This document shows positions 60,463 through 64,000 of a DNA stretch of 64,000 nt, piece after piece. Where the stretch lies: assembly GCF_026341515.1 (NCBI RefSeq), contig NZ_JAPEOK010000001.1, forward strand, positions 4,092,001-4,156,000. Direction: 5' to 3'. This DNA is from Streptomyces sp. NBC_00878 (GTDB taxonomy: Bacteria > Actinomycetota > Actinomycetes > Streptomycetales > Streptomycetaceae). Position numbers and translations under genes: made by a program. Under the pieces are notes generated by a model that searched no databases, had not been told where the DNA came from, and was given only the letters and a program-made list of their open reading frames with translations. The first letter of the stretch is position 1; the number at the start of each line of letters is the position of its first letter.

Positions 60463-63375
60463 TCAGCCCGTGGCCTGATAGGTCGCGGCCGCCTGCTCGT
60501 ACAGCCGCGACACCTCGTCCCGCTCGGCCTCCGGACCGAGCACCTGCACCACGTGGTACCGACCGTCGACGATGATGGCGAGATTGCGTACGAAGACCTC
60601 GGTCCCCTGGGAGTCCTGCCAGGTGAACTGGCCCTCGGCCATGGTTCGTCCGCCCACGTCGATGCGTCGCATCCCACTGGACGTGGCCCACGTGGAGTCG
60701 CGGAAGGGCTGCAACTCGCGCTCGTCCTCGCGCTGGTACGTCATCGGATCGGTGCCGTACTCGCTGGTCTTGTCGCGTCCGGGTACGACCAGCAGCTCGA
60801 AGTCGCCGTGCGAGTAGACGACCTGGCCGCGGCCGTTCTTCCCCGTCCGGTCCCAGCCGTTGGCGACCGCGACGCGGAAGCCCTCGGGGTCCTTGCGCAG
60901 GGTGAAGCCCTGCGAGACCGCGGGGTCGGTGGTCCGGGCGGTGGAACTGGACGACTGCGTCGGGCTGTTCTCCTTGCTCGGCGACGTCTCGTCCTGCGGA
61001 TCCGTGCCCGCGTTCCCGTCCGTGCCGGTGTCCGTGTCGGCGGAGTGACCCGGGGTCGGAGTGCCGACCTCCCCGGCGGAACCGGTCCGCTCACCGGCGG
61101 TGTTCGACTTGGGCATGAAGGCGACGGCATACGCGACGGCCGCGACCAGGGCCAGCAGTATCAGCACGACCAGCGTGCGGCCGAGTCGGCGGGGTTTGAC
61201 CTCCTTGCCCTGCTTGGCCCGCTTGTGGCGGCCGTGCGGGCTGGTGTCGGGCAGTCCGGCACGGCGCCTCCGGACGAGCTCGCCCCGGCGGCGTACGACC
61301 GGCAGACGCTTGGGGTCCGCGGGCGGCGCCGCCACGACGTACGTCCCCGCCTCCGGCTCGGGCGCCGACCGCACCAGCGAACGCAGCCAGCCGCGCAGCT
61401 CCTCGAAGTCCAGCCGCTCGGTGGGGTCCTGGCGGAGCAACGACTCCACGACCGGCCGGAGCGGCCCGCACTCCTCGGCGAACGCGGGCGGCTCGGCGCA
61501 CACCAACTGCACCAGCTCGGCGGTGTTCTCCTCCGGGTAGGGCGCGTGCCCCTGAACGGCCCGGAAGAGCAGCGCGCCCAACGCCCACAGGTCGGTCGCG
61601 GGTCCGATCGGCGCCGCCAACTGCCAGTTCTCGTGCACGGGCCCGGCCTGCTCGGGCGCCCAGCGCTCGGTGACGGGCCCCACGACGGCCATCCGAGCCT
61701 GCCGGGCCCGCTCGGCCGCCAGGGCGGTGGCGGGGCCCCGATGTGCGGCGACGGCCGGGGTCAACTGGCTCCACTGAGTGGGCGCGGCCCCGGTCGGGGC
61801 GGCCTCGATGGAGGTCCTGGTGTCGGCGCCGGCGCTCGTACTGATGGTGTGGCCGGTGGCATAGGCGGGGTCCGTGGTGTTGGCGGGGTGGCCAGCGATG
61901 CCGTTGCTGCTCCCGACGTGGGACACGCCGTTGCCGCCCGCAGGGAATCCGGCGACGTCACCGTGGCCCGGTACGCCGCTGCCGTGGACCCCGTTGCCGC
62001 CGTTGCCGCCGCCATTGCCGCTGTTCCCGCCCTCGGCCCCGTCCCCGCCGCCGGGAAGTGCGGGAGGTCGGTTCTGCCCGTTCCCGCCGATCGCTGGGGC
62101 ACCATGGCGCGGCGCCGCGCCGTGCCAGGAACTGGACGACCGCCCCACCCCGTACGGGTCGGCGATCTGCCCCGGCGGCGAAGTGCGCTCCACTCCTAGC
62201 CCGGCGGTCTGCCCGGCCTCGGCCTCGCTCCCGTCGGGCCGGGACCGCGGCGCGGGCAACTCCCCGCGCTGGCCGCTCCGCTGTTCCTCCTGCACCCGAG
62301 CCGCGGCCCGCGCACCGGCACGGTAGGCCGCGATGGCCCCGGCCCGCGCGGCCCGCACATCACCGCCGGACTCCAACGCCCGCTGCGCCGCACCCGCCGA
62401 CTGCCCCTGCCCGTGTCCCTGCGCGACGGGCAACATGCCTCCGCCGCTCCCGGGAACGGCCTCGATGGCAGCCCGATCGCCACCGGCAACTCGCGCACCG
62501 GGCACACCACCTGAACCGGGCTGCCCGGCCGAACCACCCTGCTGGGGCTGCCCGTACTGCTGCCCGTACTGCCCGAGCTGGCCGTGCGTCCCGGACAAGC
62601 CCGCCGGACCCGCCGGACCCGCCGGGCCGGTTGGGCCGGTTGGGCCGGTTGGGCCTATGTGGCCAGTTTGGCCTGTCTGGCCTGGCGGACCGCCTGCCGC
62701 TCCGGGGTCACCCACCCCGGGGCTACCCGCTCCGGGGCCACCCGCCCCGCGCTCACCCTCGGCGGTCGGTACCGGGTCGTACCCGCACAGCGCCTCCTCC
62801 GCGGCCCCCGCGGCAAGGCCCGTGAGCATCACGCGCCCGTCGTCACAGACAAGCACTGTGCGCGCGGTGATGTTCCGGTGCACCCACCCGTGGGCATGCA
62901 GCACCCGCAACGCGGTCAGCACATCGGAGGCCACCTCGGCAGCCCGGTACGGACTCAGCGGCCGCTCCGCGAGCAGCGCAGCCAGTGGCCGCGCGGCCAC
63001 CATCTCACTCACTATCCACAACGACCCGCCCTCGGCGAACACGTCGAAGACCTGGTCGAGCCGGGGATGGTCGGGGATCTGGGCCGCGGCCTGCGCCGCC
63101 TCGATCGCCCGCCGCACCGCCGGCTCGGTGGGCCGCCGCGTGGTCCGCGCGGCCGGCCGCCGCGCCCCGGCGTCCCGTGCCACGAACCCGTCGGGCAGCC
63201 CGTCCGCGTCGAGCACCTCCGCCTCGACGATCTCGGGCAACGGCACCTGCCGGACCAGGACTTCCTGTCCGCTGTACGTGTCGAAGGCCCGGGTCTCGGC
63301 GAGTTCGTACTCGTCCGACGGCGGCAGCGGCAGGCGATAACGGTCGGCGAGTACCCGTCCCGCATAGTCGTCCAC
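60463..63375 (-). CDS. Membrane protein pseudokinase with Gly-rich insert
   Basis: 970 residues from GTG 63375 (GGGGGAGG 4 nt upstream). Kinase-like fold without catalytic residues: no Gly-rich loop, VLVRQV in place of VAIK, HRNITARTVLV in place of HRDxKxxN, and LTGLAAG in place of DFG. A ~400-residue Gly/Ala/Pro/Gln-rich insert, with a collagen-like GPTGPTGPTGPAGPAG run, splits the C-lobe. C-lobe resumes at IGPATDLWALGALLFRAVQG and ends LLRQDPTERLDFEEL. One membrane helix (LVVLILLALVAAVAYAVAF) and an extracytoplasmic domain (PEGFRVAVANGWDRTGKNG) follow. Confidence 0.9.
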   Translation of the reverse strand: MDDYAGRVLADRYRLPLPPSDEYELAETRAFDTYSGQEVLVRQVPLPEIVEAEVLDADGLPDGFVARDAGARRPAARTTRRPTEPAVRRAIEAAQAAAQIPDHPRLDQVFDVFAEGGSLWIVSEMVAARPLAALLAERPLSPYRAAEVASDVLTALRVLHAHGWVHRNITARTVLVCDDGRVMLTGLAAGAAEEALCGYDPVPTAEGERGAGGPGAGSPGVGDPGAAGGPPGQTGQTGHIGPTGPTGPTGPAGPAGPAGLSGTHGQLGQYGQQYGQPQQGGSAGQPGSGGVPGARVAGGDRAAIEAVPGSGGGMLPVAQGHGQGQSAGAAQRALESGGDVRAARAGAIAAYRAGARAAARVQEEQRSGQRGELPAPRSRPDGSEAEAGQTAGLGVERTSPPGQIADPYGVGRSSSSWHGAAPRHGAPAIGGNGQNRPPALPGGGDGAEGGNSGNGGGNGGNGVHGSGVPGHGDVAGFPAGGNGVSHVGSSNGIAGHPANTTDPAYATGHTISTSAGADTRTSIEAAPTGAAPTQWSQLTPAVAAHRGPATALAAERARQARMAVVGPVTERWAPEQAGPVHENWQLAAPIGPATDLWALGALLFRAVQGHAPYPEENTAELVQLVCAEPPAFAEECGPLRPVVESLLRQDPTERLDFEELRGWLRSLVRSAPEPEAGTYVVAAPPADPKRLPVVRRRGELVRRRRAGLPDTSPHGRHKRAKQGKEVKPRRLGRTLVVLILLALVAAVAYAVAFMPKSNTAGERTGSAGEVGTPTPGHSADTDTGTDGNAGTDPQDETSPSKENSPTQSSSSTARTTDPAVSQGFTLRKDPEGFRVAVANGWDRTGKNGRGQVVYSHGDFELLVVPGRDKTSEYGTDPMTYQREDERELQPFRDSTWATSSGMRRIDVGGRTMAEGQFTWQDSQGTEVFVRNLAIIVDGRYHVVQVLGPEAERDEVSRLYEQAAATYQATG

Positions 63376-63529
63376 GATGCCTCCCCCGGCCGCCCGGTTG
63401 GTCAATTCCGTTCGCCATACGTCCCGTTGTGGCTGCAGATGTGGCTGCGTACGGTCCGCAACCACTCACGATACGTGCCGGAGGCAACCCACAGTGAGGA
63501 GATACGAGATCTCAGGAGTCTCGTGCCCC

Positions 63530-64000
63530 TCAGGACTTCGGTTCGAACGACTTCGTCAGCGTCAGCCACGTATTTTTACGAAGCTCTGTGTCCCATTTCG
63601 AGCCCTTCGCGGTGTACATGAGCCCATATCCGAGGCTGTCGTTCACGACGAACCCACGGTCTATCGACCGGTATTGCGTCCCACTCTCCACATAGGTGAA
63701 CTCCCAGTCGGCCGTGTTCCAGCCGCGGTAGTTCACCTTCTCTATTCGAATGCGCTTGTACTGCGGCCGCTGCATGAACTGCTCTTGGTTCTTCCAGTCC
63801 GCCACCGGGTCGTCCTTGGGCGTCGTGGTCCATCCGACCAGCAGCTTCTGCCCGTCGGGACCGGCGAACCTGGACCCGGCGGCACTGGTGGACTCGTACT
63901 TCCAGCCCTTGGGCAGCCCGATCGAGAACCCCTGCCCGCTCTCGTACGTATCCACGACGCCGTCGGCCGAACCGCTGCCGGAGCCGTCGCCCGAACCGCC
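63530..64000 (-). CDS. C-terminal part of a further kinase-family protein (5' end beyond right edge)
   Basis: 157 codons visible, open at the right edge. The visible part is a Gly/Ser linker (GGSGDGSGSGSADG) and an extracytoplasmic domain YESGQGFSIGLPKGWKYEST, of the same design as those of kinase 4 and the pseudokinase. The kinase domain would be outside the window, so kinase identity is inferred from neighbours. Confidence 0.75.
   Translation of the reverse strand, partial: GGSGDGSGSGSADGVVDTYESGQGFSIGLPKGWKYESTSAAGSRFAGPDGQKLLVGWTTTPKDDPVADWKNQEQFMQRPQYKRIRIEKVNYRGWNTADWEFTYVESGTQYRSIDRGFVVNDSLGYGLMYTAKGSKWDTELRKNTWLTLTKSFEPKS

Noticed and set aside
1..64000. CRISPR array, tRNA or rRNA genes
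   Set aside because: No regularly spaced repeat/spacer arrangement and no T-loop or acceptor-stem pattern was noticed; tandem arrays here have no spacers.

Overview
This is about 64 kb of very GC-rich actinobacterial chromosome, almost certainly Streptomyces. The support is the frequent GTG starts and 4-bp stop/start overlaps, the gene set (IcmB-type B12 protein, PcrA, NlpC/P60 and M23 wall hydrolases, a PspC two-component system, HTH/DUF397/ATPase triad, GuaA, a cluster of eukaryotic-type Ser/Thr kinases) and typical Streptomyces dispersed intergenic repeats. No tRNA, rRNA, CRISPR array or prophage was seen.

Left part (1-13.7 kb). A divergent stress module comes first: DUF5682 protein (cut by the left edge) and MoxR AAA+ ATPase leftward, SWIM zinc-finger protein and DUF5691 protein rightward. 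Its intergenic region carries a 13-bp inverted repeat whose arms match the PafBC (LexA-independent DNA-damage) promoter element. The same element precedes pcrA at 13.74 kb. Between them lie icmB, a secreted or anchored lipase and a large M23 peptidase.

13.9-18.3 kb is a compact accessory-looking operon: ECF sigma, membrane anti-sigma, ABC ATPase and two membrane proteins. It has a perfect CRP-type palindrome upstream and tandem repeats abutting the ribosome-binding sites of two genes.

18.3-29 kb. Two NlpC/P60 hydrolases follow; the first is preceded by a c-di-AMP (ydaO) riboswitch, the second by a 17-bp stem-loop. Then come a four-helix membrane protein, a PIN/RHH toxin-antitoxin-like pair, a winged-helix protein, and an HTH/DUF397 pair divergent from a RsbW-like ATPase. 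The HTH gene contains a perfect 42-bp-arm fold-back palindrome that inserts 20 codons. Next is a methyltransferase plus a small Cys-tailed protein, divergent from an XRE/TPR regulator.

29-46.6 kb. A PspC-containing histidine kinase and NarL-type regulator diverge from a PspC/LiaF-like protein, which suggests envelope-stress sensing. Beyond are DoxX, a 14-bp repeat array, a multi-pass membrane protein, a DUF4429/SHOCT protein, a complete IS630-type element inserted in the stop codon of a class II aldolase gene, guaA, and a chorismate mutase behind a leader-peptide attenuator. Two coupled envelope proteins and a LAETG sortase substrate close this part.

46.8-64 kb. A GMC oxidoreductase, succinate-semialdehyde dehydrogenase, Ser/Thr kinase and diacylglycerol-kinase-like protein run leftward. 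A lipoprotein (paralogue of the one at 43.2 kb) and a hairpin-rich repeat follow, then three more active-looking kinases, a 970-residue pseudokinase and the C-terminus of a further protein of the same family. All kinase-family genes run leftward. Most share a single membrane helix and an extracytoplasmic domain of similar design.
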